Source: Cyclostephanos tholiformis
Lineage: Eukaryota; Bacillariophyta; Thalassiosirophyceae; Thalassiosirales; Thalassiosiraceae
DNA: 20,005 bases
Assembly (NCBI GenBank): GCA_036939975.1
Contig: JALLPB010000238.1
Coordinates: 1-20,005, forward strand
Direction: 5' to 3'
The translations under genes were made by a program, and so were the position numbers. Below, piece by piece: positions 9,152-18,416 of the stretch. Within the stretch, counting starts at the first letter, position 1, and each line of letters starts with the position of its first letter. The notes under the pieces are model-generated. The model searched no databases, was not told the DNA's origin, and worked only from the letters and a program-made list of their open reading frames with translations.

Positions 9152-9905
9152 ATGTCGACATCTTTGGCGCCCCTTTTGCCGGGGGGTTGCAGGACCTTTT
9201 CAGTTGCAGCATGGAACATCCGTTGTGGCCAAAATGCAGGATTGGCTTCTGCGGCCAAAGGGTTGGTGCAGATGGGTGTAGCAGTTGCAGTGCTGATGGA
9301 GATGAAGATCACGGATGACCATTATCCACATTTCACATCTGGGTTCAAGGTCCTCTTGTCTAAGGCGACAAACCAACATCAGAGGGGAATTGCCTTGTTG
9401 TGGAGAGAGAGCCATCCGGGGGTGTAGGTAGAGGCGGCACAAATCTTAATGCCAAACCTCCTCACCTTTCAACTCATCATGGGCAACAAGCAATTCTATT
9501 GCATGGGAGTTTACATCCCCCCATTGACACGTTGGGGGTGGAGGACTTGAGATCAGCTTGGAAAGCATGCCCCATAGGATGCACCCCAATTATTTTGGGA
9601 GACTTGAATATCAATTTTTGGGACACCCGGGAGGAGCGGGAGGAGCAGATTGTCGACCTCCTTGACAAAATCAATATGACTGATACGTCAAGGAAGTTTG
9701 CCCCACAGCGCCCCTGTAAGCTGAAGAATTGGGAACGATAGACTTGGCAGCACAAATTTGAGGGGAGAACGCACTATTCCCAGCCAGATTACATTTTGGC
9801 ATGGGAGAACAACGTGCAACAATGTTGGAAGGTTGGCTTCCGATGGCCATGGTATCATGATTCCGATCACTGGGCCATCATCGCAACAATACATTGTGGA
9901 GGGAT
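9152..9905 (+). pseudogene. APE-type endonuclease domain of the LINE
   Basis: The frame from 9152 holds SVAAWNIRC, with the conserved Asn at about 9215, and ends at 9427. A frameshift between about 9400 and 9427 moves to the frame that carries ILGDLNINF (catalytic Asp codon 9601-9603, Asn 9607-9609). A TAG at 9739-9741 interrupts it, after which the same frame reads SQPDYILAW and DSDHWAII (Ser-Asp-His at 9862-9870). Together these are the N, D-x-N and S-D-H motifs of the endonuclease/exonuclease/phosphatase fold. Catalytic residues survive even though the frame does not. The linker that follows (9906-10480) is rich in stops and has no defined domain. Confidence 0.8.
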
Positions 9906-10484
9906 AGGACAACTGAAGTTCTATTGGAAGCAGCGCCAGCGATTTCCACTGCAGCTCACAGAGGGGCCACATGATGTGCTGACAACCACTTTTGAAAAGA
10001 TGAAAGTTGAATGCATCAAGCTGGTAACAAAATGTTGGAATTGCAAGGACTGGTTAAGCAAGACAACATAGCGGCTGATAAAATGACGCACGTCACTCCG
10101 CCAAGCCAGACAACTCTGCCGCAACAAAGCTAGCATGATGCAGCGGGCAGTACACAAATCACTCCATGCGGACAGGGATGCACAGACGAAGTCAGGTGGT
10201 GAGATGATTTCCCATGAGCTGGCTAGGGGAATGTTCAAGAGGCTTTCTGCCTCCTAAAAGGGTGGTATTGGTCCGCGACTAAGACCCAAGCATGCCCATG
10301 TTTCCAGACCATGGATTGGCAGACCATGGAATGGATCAACCTCTACCGGAGGCACGATTCCCCATGCTTACCAATACACATCGGCAAGAATCTATTCAAT
10401 GTTCGGGATGATATGCCTACCGATGGTGAGATTTGAACCGCCGTGTTGGAGCTTTCCAATGGCTGAAATGCGTGTGCATCCCAG

Positions 10485-11310
10485 ATGAGGGTGGAGTATC
10501 TGAAGGGGTGGCTACAGGGGATGAAGCGGGAGGAGGAGTTGGAGGGCGTCAATACAATAGCAGGCAATCAATGGCGTGCCCTCGTCAAATTTGTGCAAAC
10601 GGTTTGGGACGAAGGTCACATCCCCCCCCAACTAGGGTGGGTCATCATAGTCCTTGTCCCAAAGAGTGGAGGCGCATATCGTGGGATTGGTTTGCTCAAA
10701 CCGATCTGGAAAGTTATCAAGCGGGTGATGGATCACCGACTCGAGGCAATTGTTCTTCATGACAGCCTTCACGGCTGCCAAAACCAACAGGGAATGGGCA
10801 CAACCATGATCAAGGCAAAGCTGACGGGGTGTTTGTCGATCTCACAAAGGCTTTTAATGCAATGGATTGGGAACGATGCTTTCAGCTCTTGGAAGAGTAT
10901 GGGGTTGGGCCAAACATGAGGTGACTCATTCGGCATTTCTGGGACAAGGCCACAAATGTCTGCCATACCTCCAGCATTATGGGGTCCCCTTCAAGTCCGG
11001 TCATGGCATTACACAGGGTGGCCCCCTGTTGGCAAAGTTGTTCAACATACTCATCAACGCCATGGTACAGGAGTGGCACAGGACCCTGCAGGTGGAGATG
11101 AATGCAGAGAATGAGGAGGAGATGGATCAGATATTGGCTGCGCTGTTTGCGGTTTTCTATGTAGACGATGCTTACGTAGTGGCAAGAGACCTGGTCTTCT
11201 TGCAACATGCGCTCAACATCCTCGTTGACACCTTCACATGTGTTGGCCTCAAGACCAACATTGCAAAGACCCAGGCAAAGATCTACATGCCAGGGAAGAT
11301 TCACGTTCTG
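10485..11310 (+). pseudogene. Reverse transcriptase domain of the LINE
   Basis: RT motifs run through three frames. The first part (10485 to about 10810) has IIVLVPKSG and YRGIGLLKPIWKVI. The second frame carries GVFVDLTKAFNAMDW, with the first catalytic Asp at 10838-10840, and is interrupted by TGA at 10922-10924. The third frame (from about 10970) carries SGHGITQGGPLLAKLFNIL and the FYVDD box (GAC and GAT codons at 11164-11169). Palm motifs A and C keep their aspartates, so decay is by frame disruption and not by loss of active-site residues. Family knowledge: RT copies the element RNA into DNA at the target site in the nucleus. Confidence 0.85.
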
Positions 11311-11385
11311 CTTTCTGCAGAGTCTTATTGGCGGATGCAGACTGGTCGAGTCACAGCAGTGGAATGGGATGCCCACAACATTACC

Positions 11386-11727
11386 TGCAGAGAGTGTGGG
11401 AAACAGATGCGGCAGAGTTCCCTTGGTCACCACCTGGCGGATGTCCATGACATCTACCAGCAGGAAGTGGTGGCAGAGGAGCACCTTGAGGAGTGAGACA
11501 ACGAGACATACATGGCAGAGGCAAGTTATACAGGTAAGAAATTCCCTTGCCCCTACCCTAGGTGCAAGGGGGTGCTGAACAGCAGATGGATGATGCAACA
11601 TCACTTCCATGACATCCATCCTTGGGACCTCATGGAACTACCAAGCAAAGGCTTCTTCCCTCGATGTGAGCAATGCAGGATGCAGTGCAATCCATCCTAC
11701 CCAACACACATCAACACCAAGGAATGT
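11386..11727 (+). pseudogene. Three zinc fingers inserted between RT palm and thumb of the LINE
   Basis: In the same frame as the YVDD box, three consecutive metal-binding motifs occur. Finger 1 (11386-11448) is C-x2-C-x11-H-x4-H, in CRECGKQ...HLADVH. Finger 2 (11548-11619) is C-x4-C-x12-H-x4-H, in CPYPRCKG...HFHDIH. Finger 3 (11665-11727) is C-x2-C-x10-H-x5-C, in CEQCRMQ...HINTKEC. A TGA at 11494-11496 separates fingers 1 and 2 but the frame resumes. The fingers sit before the KYLGHLL thumb region, so they were part of the polyprotein interior and not a terminal nucleic-acid-binding tail. A role in binding element RNA or target DNA is inferred. Confidence 0.8.
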
Positions 11728-11789
11728 CACGCCGGGATGGAATGACGACATCAGTGGGGCATGGCAATCGCTCGGCGCTTGCTATACGC

Positions 11790-12343
11790 CAGCTGTTCAC
11801 CATCCATGACCAAGTTCTCAAGTGGGTGGATGTGTACAAGTATCTTGGGCATTTACTCTCACAAGACGATGATGATGTGCAAGCAGTACGAGCCCAGATT
11901 TGCAAAGCCTGCACCACCTGGGCATGTGTTGGGAACATGCTTCAAGCGCACAATGCAGCTCTGACGATCAGCGCCCTCTTCTACAAGGTGGTGGTCCAAT
12001 CAGTGCTACTCAATGGCAGCGAGACGTGGGTCCTGACCAAGATGGTATTGGCAAGGCTGGAGGGGTTCCACATCCGGGCGGCATACAAGCTGGCAAAGAG
12101 ACATATACCTTGACGTGGCCCTGATCGGCGGTGGATTTACCCCAAATTGGCGGATGTTTTGGAGGAATGTGGAATGTACACAATCCAGAAATACATTTAT
12201 ACACAACGGAACACAATCGCTGCATATGTGTCGGAGCGCAGCTCTTCCGCAACTGTATAGAATCGGAGAGGAAGCACGGCTCGATACCCCATAAGTGGTT
12301 GTGGGAGCAGGAGATGGACTTAGACACCTATGATGCAACTTGA
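11790..12343 (+). pseudogene. RT thumb and C-terminal region of the LINE
   Basis: The frame containing VYKYLGHLLSQDDDD, then FYKVVVQSVLLNGSETW and LEGFHIRAAYKLAK, matches the post-palm region of this LINE type. TGA at 12111-12113 interrupts it, and the frame reads on (RRWIYPKLADVLEECG, TIQKYIYTQR) to TAG at 12258-12260. A shift near 12230 gives the tail FRNCIESERKHGSIPHKW and WEQEMDLDTYDAT, ending with TGA at 12341-12343. Confidence 0.75.
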
Positions 12344-13243
12344 TTGGCGGGTATTGAATAGCCTTCTTAGCCTTCCGCTATACTAACAGGCTACTAGAGG
12401 GTGGTGGTATGTGGGCATCTTCGATGCAACTGGGTCTACTGCTAATACATACTGGTCACCCTTGTGACTTAGACTTTTGTGAGGGGGGGGGGGATTTGGA
12501 AGGTGGGCGACATGATATTATAAGTGTGATATCAATTAGCCCCTTAACTGTAGTAATCAGATGTCCAGGTGGGGGTGGCATGTCCAGCAAGGTTTGGTAA
12601 CCTCTAGTATTGGAAATGGCCTACCCCCACCGATGACTCAGATAACACACACACCTTTACCTTATTGATTGTTGCATGATTTAACTCCCTCTTTCAATAT
12701 ATTTCTGTGGGATGGGGCAAGGAAAGGATGGATTAATTGGAGGCAGGGGGGAGTGGGAAACACTGTTTTTAGTCACCACCGCTGGACCCTTGTATCGCTT
12801 GGGTGCTCGTGCAACACCAGTTGTGACATGCAGATACTTGCACAAAGGGGTTTGCACATTGTGTTCTGCAGGCAGAAGCTGTCTGCTTATTGAATTGATG
12901 GTGTGTGAGGGCAATTGGGTTGGGGGAGCCCAAAAAAGAACATTGTGCATGTAGCTTGCACAATATGATGGCACTGCCAGGAGCTTGAGATAGAAAATAT
13001 TCAGTCAACTTAGTGGCACCCCCCTGGGGGGGCGGCATGCCACTACATTGGCAAATCTACTGATTCCCATGTGCATGGAGTGGCAAAAGCATGCAAGGGT
13101 GGGGGGAGGGTGCATCACCATGTCAAAGTGGGAGGAGGTGAAAAGAGACTTAATTTCACGGGAGTCAAGGGAGCGAGCAATGTGGAACTTGGGGCCTTTT
13201 TTTCCGATTCAAAAAGCTTCATGCAACCAACACCTCATTCCTG
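12344..13243 (+). other. Spacer, possibly LINE 3' UTR and lost copia gag/protease region
   Basis: No recognisable coding domain. It contains an 11-G run (12483-12493) and G-rich tracts near 13019-13035. The left part may be the 3' untranslated region of the LINE and the right part the eroded 5' end of the copia element. I could not find an LTR pair between here and the region after 15965. Confidence 0.4.
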
Positions 13244-13570
13244 TTGACCCATGCACTCTCCAAGGGTTCCAGGGAGGCAATAGTTGCTCCAGGAATGAGT
13301 CAAACAGCACTGATGAGCATATCCACATTAGCAAATAATGGATACATGACTGTGCTTTTACCTGGACAAGAAGGCATGGATGTTTTCCGCGCCAAAGACA
13401 TTATCATATCCTCCACCGCACCGCTGGCCCTCCAAGGGTGGTGGGACAGCAAGGGACTGTGGATGGTACTCATCATGGATGCATCCCCAATCAGCCCTAG
13501 TATCAAAGTTGCAGAGGCCACAATGGTTGTGTACGAATTGCAAAGCACAAAAGAGGTCATGAGATTATGA

Positions 13571-14260
13571 CATGCTGCATTGGGATATCCTACAAAAGCT
13601 ACATTACTTACCATGGCACAGCATAGCAACCTCATCACATTTCTTGGCATGACACCCAAAAATATCTTGTGACACTTCCCTGAATCAGACAAGACCCAAA
13701 AGGGTCACTTGAAGCAGACAAAGCAAGGTGTTTGATCAACAAAGATAGTGGATTATGATGCAATGTTTGGTTTCCAACAAAAGCCCAGTGTTAAACACAA
13801 AGATACGTACCTGATGGTATGTGACGCCACCAAGAAATTGATGGTCTTTGATCAAAATGGGGAAATTTCCCATCACGTCAGCTCATGGAAACAAATACAA
13901 TATGGTTGCAGTTGAATTAGATGGCAATTATATTGACTGCAAACCACTCCAATCACGGACAGCAAAGGCACTCACCACAACATACCAAGCCAGCTTTCAG
14001 CACTGGAAAGCAATGGGAGTCATCTGCCTAAACTAGCATGTACTTGATAACAAAGCACCGTAAGAGTTGAAACAGGCAATTCATGAAAACAAATGCAGAG
14101 TAGAATACGGAATGCCACAGAAAGAGCAATCCAAACATTCAAAGGACATTTCATTTCAGTGTTAGCAGGAGTTGCAGATGGTTTTCCTATAAATCAATGG
14201 AACGAGTTGTTACGACAGACAATTCTTACCTTGAATTTACTATGACAATCAAATGTAGCT
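13571..14260 (+). pseudogene. Copia pre-integrase and integrase core
   Basis: The pre-integrase part reads HAALGYPTKATLL, then HFPESDKTQKGHLKQTKQG, through TGA codons at 13670 and 13733. The integrase core has candidate catalytic residues Asp at 13850 (FDQNG), Asp at 14046 (HVLDNKAP) and Glu at 14120 (TERAIQTFKGHF). They are spread over two frames, with shifts near 13855 and between 14048 and 14117. The second Asp to Glu distance is only about 24 codons against roughly 30-35 in intact relatives, so a small internal deletion is likely. The GHF segment continues with NQWNELLRQTILTLNLL and a TGA. Integrase would insert the cDNA into the host genome; this copy cannot. Confidence 0.75.
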
Positions 14261-15060
14261 CCCAACATTTCTTCATATGCATATCACCACGGAAGTTTTG
14301 ATTGCAATTGCATGCCCATTGCAGCTGTTCAGTTTCACATAAAACCCAGTCAACAAAAGATGTCTGGTGAGCATTCAGAAGATGGATTCTATTTAAAAAT
14401 GTCAAAGGAGCATTACAGAATGCTCGTTGTATTCTGCAAGAAGATATGGGCAGAATGACTGGCAGGCATGGTTTTCTTCTAGCACAAGCATATCATGCAA
14501 CCCACAATCACACCAGCGGATGCCACTGTCTATGCATTCATAAAACTGCAGGACACAATCCAGGGACTCCAACACTGCAAATATGATGCACACTTTGAAG
14601 CTCTCCAACAACTTGAAAACACTCTTCAGCCTCCTGACAAAATCAAAATGGTTGATCACATACAATGTCCAAGGTTCACAAAGCTCCACCCCAATTGATT
14701 GTTGCATCACCCAGGAAAAAATTGTTGAGCCACAACCCAAGCCCATACTCAAACCGCCCAAGTATATTGATGATTCCATTGCAGTGTGGGTACTAGCACA
14801 ATGCCTTCAATTGAAAACAATTGTCAATGAATCCATTGCTGATCGAGTAACCCACCAGAGACAAGAAGCAGCCAATGCTGTTCTTGATCAAGACACCGGG
14901 CAACTACTCAAATACTGCCAACTAATAAAACACCCACGTTTCAAAGACATATAGAATAAATTGGCAGCAGATGAATTTGGACAGTTAGCACAAAGCATTG
15001 GAGAGAGAATAAAAGGCACTGACACAATATGATTTATCTGTGAGCATGAAATTCCAGCAG
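14261..15060 (+). pseudogene. Copia region between integrase and RT
   Basis: Frames reading VAPNISSYAYHHGSFDCN, FHIKPSQQK, EHSEDGFYLKMSKEHYR, then TITPADATVYAFIKLQD and LEALQQLE-type sequence, followed by VLDQDTGQLLKYCQLIKHP and NKLAADEFGQLAQSIGERIK. This is the linker typical of the family and carries no enzymatic motif. Several stops and frame changes. Confidence 0.65.
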
Positions 15061-15600
15061 ACAGACTAATGATGTGACTTACATCAAGTTCGTGTGCACA
15101 GTGCAAACCAAGAAGAAGAGTCCACATTGGACACAAGCCACAATGGGCAGCAACCTCATCAACTATCCAGATGATGTAGGCACCCCAACAGCCAACCTGT
15201 TGCTCATCAAAATTGTTCTCAACAGTGTCATATCGACAAAAGGGTTTGCCAATGCCAACCTTGTCAATTTTTACCTTGTGACACCATTAAAACGACCCAA
15301 ATATGCCAAGATAAAATTGTCAGATATACCTGAGGAGGTGATAAACAAATGTAAATTACATCAGTATATGACACCTGATGGATGGGTCTACATCAAAGTG
15401 GCTCAGGGAATGTACAGCTTACCTCAAGCTGGTTTGCTTGGCCACAATTTACTCACCCAATGCTTAAACAACAAGGGATATTTCCAAAGCCTCACAGTGC
15501 CAGGATTCTGGAAGCACAAGACCAAACCAATCCAGTTTGTCCTGGTGGTTGACAAATTTGGGATCAAATACCTAAAAAAGGAAGATTTAGATCACCATTG
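15061..15600 (+). pseudogene. Copia reverse transcriptase, catalytic aspartates lost
   Basis: The longest open piece of the element (175 codons from 15074). It contains FVCTVQTKKK, NLINYPDDVGTPTANLLLIK, KRPKYAKIKLSDIPEEVINK and GMYSLPQAGLLGHNLL, all typical copia RT stretches. The motif A position reads NANLVNFYL, with Asn (AAC, 15257-15259) where Asp is expected. The YVDD-equivalent reads VVDKFG, with Lys (AAA, 15554-15556) replacing the second Asp. Two independent active-site losses show the protein was non-functional even where its frame is still open. The frame ends soon after KYLKKEDLDHH. Confidence 0.78.
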
Positions 15601-15965
15601 ATCTTGATGGGCAAGACTTTGTGAAATTGAGTTAGATTGGGATTATGAGAGCAAACAAGTCCAATTGTAAAATGGCACCTTACCTTCAGAAAGCTCTGCA
15701 ACAATTCAACAACATAGTCCCGACCAAACGCCAGGATTCATCCTATCCAAACCAAAATATGGTGCAAAGCAACAATTTGCTAAATATGTCATGAGTGCGC
15801 CTGTTGGAAAAGATGAACAGAAGTATGTTCAGCAGGTCATGGGTAAATGTAATTGGTATGTGCAGGGAGTTGATGGTACACTTCTGATGCCCATAAGTGC
15901 CCTGTTGGCTCAACAAGCCAAACCAATGCAAGCAACAATGCAACAAGTTCCCACCATCCAGATTT
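15601..15965 (+). pseudogene. Copia connection region, truncated RNase H
   Basis: Short frames read KPKYGAKQQFAKYVMSAPVG, then QKYVQQVMGKCNWYVQGVDG and MPISALLAQQAKPMQATMQQ, which is the stretch preceding RNase H in copia pol. A TAA at 15960-15962 ends it and no RNase H catalytic block follows, so the 3' end is missing. Confidence 0.7.
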
Positions 15966-16735
15966 AACGTGGTTGGGGGTAAGAGGAAAGTAGGGATCAA
16001 GAAGAATGCATGTTGCATATTTTCAGGTATCCCCATCTCCGATGTTTGTAATTCCATGGTTTTAGGTTGTTGAATAGAATGTTTAAGTCCTCATCATATA
16101 ATGAGAAACTTACCTTCCCCACCTCTTGCTGTCTTTTGTGTTTTGTCTCAGAGGGGCTTGCCTTGCTTTTTTTGCCTATTTGTCAGTTCAATAATGTCTG
16201 ATCTCATTGCCCATCTTTCCAGACAATATTTTGTGAGGCAAAAGTAAAGGGAGGGGTCAAACAACCAACTCTTGGGAGAGGGATCATACCAAATATCAAG
16301 AGAATATTTTAGGGCTTTTATTTTAAACACCTCATTCTAGCAAAAATCAATTTTATGGCAATCACTTTTTGACGGCATGTCATACACCTAGAAATGGGCA
16401 AAAATTTGGATTGAATTATTTTAACTGTTTCCCAGACATTGTTTTGAAAAATTCAAATCTGTGAACACCTTTTCTTTGTTTTTTTATTGGTGCACATCAC
16501 TGAAGCACCCCTTGAGGGGACATGTAAAAGTGATGTTTGTAAGCATCACTTTTTAGTGATTATTGCTGGGATAATCATTTTGTTGTCTCTTCTAGTATCA
16601 CTTCAGTGCCATTTACATGTGTAATGAACCATCTCTATGGCATCACATTTAGAACTGTTTTTCATTAATGTCACTACTTCCTCCACATAAATTTCATTTT
16701 TTGTAAGATGAAAAGTACATTTACTGAGCATCATT
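15966..16735. other. AT-rich spacer with small hairpins
   Basis: No gene seen. Contains a palindrome CCCCTTGAGGGG (16508-16519) and a perfect 6-bp stem hairpin, ATCACT/AGTGAT (16545-16560). A low-similarity inverted block around CATCACTGAAGC (near 16495) and GTATCACTTCAGTG (near 16596) suggests a decayed small inverted-repeat element. Confidence 0.4.
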
Positions 16736-16765
16736 AATTGACTGGTTGTCATCCTAGCTGGAGCA
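16736..16765 (+). repeat. Left arm of the 30-bp inverted repeat
   Basis: Exact reverse complement of 18083-18112; similarity beyond the 30 bp is weak on both sides. Confidence 0.85.
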
Positions 16766-18082
16766 CTTTTCTATGCTACTGTACCATTTAGTTTTTTTAG
16801 TGTCCAAATGTATTGTATCTTAAGTACTACATTATCTATCATACGAGCTAAGTGTACTCTAGTGCTTAAAAAAGGGGTATTCTTTCCCCTCAAAATGAAG
16901 ACCAAGCTTAACTGCACCCCCCCATTTTTATTACTGGTGACACACTCTCTGTGCATGGAGTTGTGTCACCCGTGCTTAGACTATATGGGAGAGCATTAGT
17001 TATTGAGCTAAAGTGGGGGGGAAATCAGCATGGGTTGGATGTTCTACCCTACAAAATGATAAAAAACAGACCCTCCTGGCCACAAAACAAAAAACACAAC
17101 CACAACCACAAAACAACCAACATCATGGCATGACGCCCGACATGTCCACCAGGGCCTCTACCTCCACCCTCAGCCATCTACCGCCAGTTCCGGCGCTGTT
17201 CACTTCCTCTTCACATCATGGGCAACACGGAGTATGCTTGGTTTGTTTTTTTGCCTCTGGGGTGCTTTTTTGGGCACTTAAAGGTGACCCATCAAAAATA
17301 AGAGAGACATACTGGGCCCGGGCCTTTGACAGCTGCCATTCAATAGGGGGACACAGCAACCAACCAAAAGTTAGCATTAGCGGTGGGGGAGATGTTGAGG
17401 AGGGCGCATGACCATGGAGGAATGTATTGGGGGGGCTTTTTGCCATTGTTTGGAAGTGACAAAAAATTAAAAAATTAAATACGTTGTGGCCTTAGATAGC
17501 CGCCAAACAACAAATAAATATGTGAGACAACCAACCAAAAACATGTGGCTGCAACCTAGGGGAGACAGGGGAAGAGGTTTGACCGGGAGCAAGCATGGGG
17601 AAAGGGCAATGCCCTCATTTTGGGGGGGATCAAGTTGGGAATATGATAAAAAATAACCTAAAATTGATGAGTTTTAATAATTATTTTTTTCTCCGTCAAT
17701 TTATAGAACCAAATAAAATCCTTCAACTGCACACTTGACCACCCCATCACAAATATAGTGACGCGAGGCTTTGTCTAAATTGCAATCTCTGTGCTGCTGG
17801 ACACCGGCAAATGGCTCCACCATCGTGGTGTTCTTTTTTGGTTGGGTGCTCCGGAGATTATACAATTGTACTTATTCCTACATATAAACCCAACAGAGAG
17901 AGGATGTGTTTTGTGTCCATGTAAATAACAATAATTACTCTAGTCAATTAGTTAGTCATCTTGTAAAGAACTATCTTGCCCAAAAACAAAAATTGTGCCA
18001 ATGGCAATATTTCAATGTAGGAATTAATATGACCCTATGAGGGTGTAGAAATGTACCAAAAAAAATTAAAAATGTTACAAAC

Positions 18083-18112
18083 TGCTCCAGCTAGGATGAC
18101 AACCAGTCAATT
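18083..18112 (-). repeat. Right arm of the 30-bp inverted repeat
   Basis: Exact reverse complement of 16736-16765. Confidence 0.85.
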
Positions 18113-18134
18113 GTAGATGACTTATTTAAAGCAA

Positions 18135-18211
18135 TTACTTACATACTAATCATATCTATCATAAATATGTTAACTAGTAAGTACTTACAAACTAGTCATA
18201 TTTATTATAAC
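18135..18211. repeat. Two-unit direct repeat, period about 46 bp
   Basis: ACTTACATACTAATCATATC (18137) and ACTTACAAACTAGTCATATT (18183) begin two related units. They lie at or just beyond the probable 3' end of the minus-strand retroelement. Confidence 0.5.
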
Positions 18212-18229
18212 GGAATTTTTTAAGTACAT

Positions 18230-18416
18230 GTTATGGGTCATCACTGACTATTGGGAGAACCTCCCGTGACTAACATTGCACTCCAAGGACGTAAAGGGGT
18301 TGTGTGAAACCCCCATCTACGCCCCGGGATTACGTGTGAAGAATGCTGCTTGGGGGGCCAAAGGCCCCGTCAATCTGTGTGTGTTGCTCGGTTGTCAATG
18401 TCAGGGGGGGGCATGG
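18230..18416 (-). other. Probable 3' untranslated region with two hairpins
   Basis: Follows the RNase H frame on the minus strand and keeps its higher GC until about 18230, where AT-rich sequence begins. Perfect stems are GGGGCC/GGCCCC with a 3-nt loop (18354-18368) and GGGAG/CTCCC with a 3-nt loop (18253-18265). Several retroelement families use 3' hairpins for template recognition; applying that here is inference. Confidence 0.45.

Larger units (their letters stand above)
9152..12343 (+). mobile_element. Non-LTR retrotransposon (LINE, APE type), decayed
   Basis: Domain order is an apurinic-type endonuclease (about 9200-9900), a linker, the reverse transcriptase (about 10485-11300), three zinc fingers (11386-11727), and a thumb and C-terminal part (about 11790-12340). 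The domains are all present in the right order but spread over three frames, with in-frame stops at 9739, 10069, 10922, 11494, 12111 and 12258 plus several frameshifts, so the copy cannot work. In living relatives the endonuclease nicks target DNA and the RT primes on the nick. The sequence resembles a LINE family I remember from diatom genomes (motifs such as YRGIGLL and the GITQGGP block). The readable C-terminus ends in a natural stop at 12341-12343. No poly-A tail or target duplication was found. Confidence 0.85.
13244..15965 (+). mobile_element. Ty1/copia-like retrotransposon pol remnant
   Basis: Domains run in copia order: pre-integrase region, integrase, RT, then the start of the connection/RNase H region. 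That order (integrase before RT) separates Ty1/copia from Ty3/gypsy. Gag and protease are not recognisable on the left, and the frame stops at 15960-15962 within the connection region, so both ends are truncated. At least a dozen stops and several frameshifts mark it as dead. Phrases such as VAVELDGNYID, YAYHHGSFD and KLSDIPEEV match, from memory, an abundant copia lineage of diatoms. No LTRs were seen. Confidence 0.82.
16736..18112. mobile_element. Candidate element bounded by a perfect 30-bp inverted repeat
   Basis: Bases 16736-16765 and 18083-18112 are exact inverted copies over 30 bp (left begins AATTGACTGGTTGTC, right ends GACAACCAGTCAATT). The 1.38-kb interval has no convincing gene: a CA-rich leader near 17090-17125 resembles those of the long repeat copies, followed by C-rich then G-rich tracts and a dispersed-motif copy on the minus strand at 17869-17886. 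A second motif copy lies at 18015-18030. It could be a non-autonomous DNA transposon or two insertions of one repeat in opposite orientation. No target duplication was recognised. Confidence 0.45.

Noticed and set aside
10882..11619. 245-codon minus-strand frame opposite the LINE
   Set aside because: It is antisense to recognisable RT and zinc-finger motifs, so it is a shadow of the real coding strand.
12344..16735. LTR pair flanking the copia remnant
   Set aside because: I compared the flanks by eye (12344-13240 and 15965-16735) and found no matching direct repeats.
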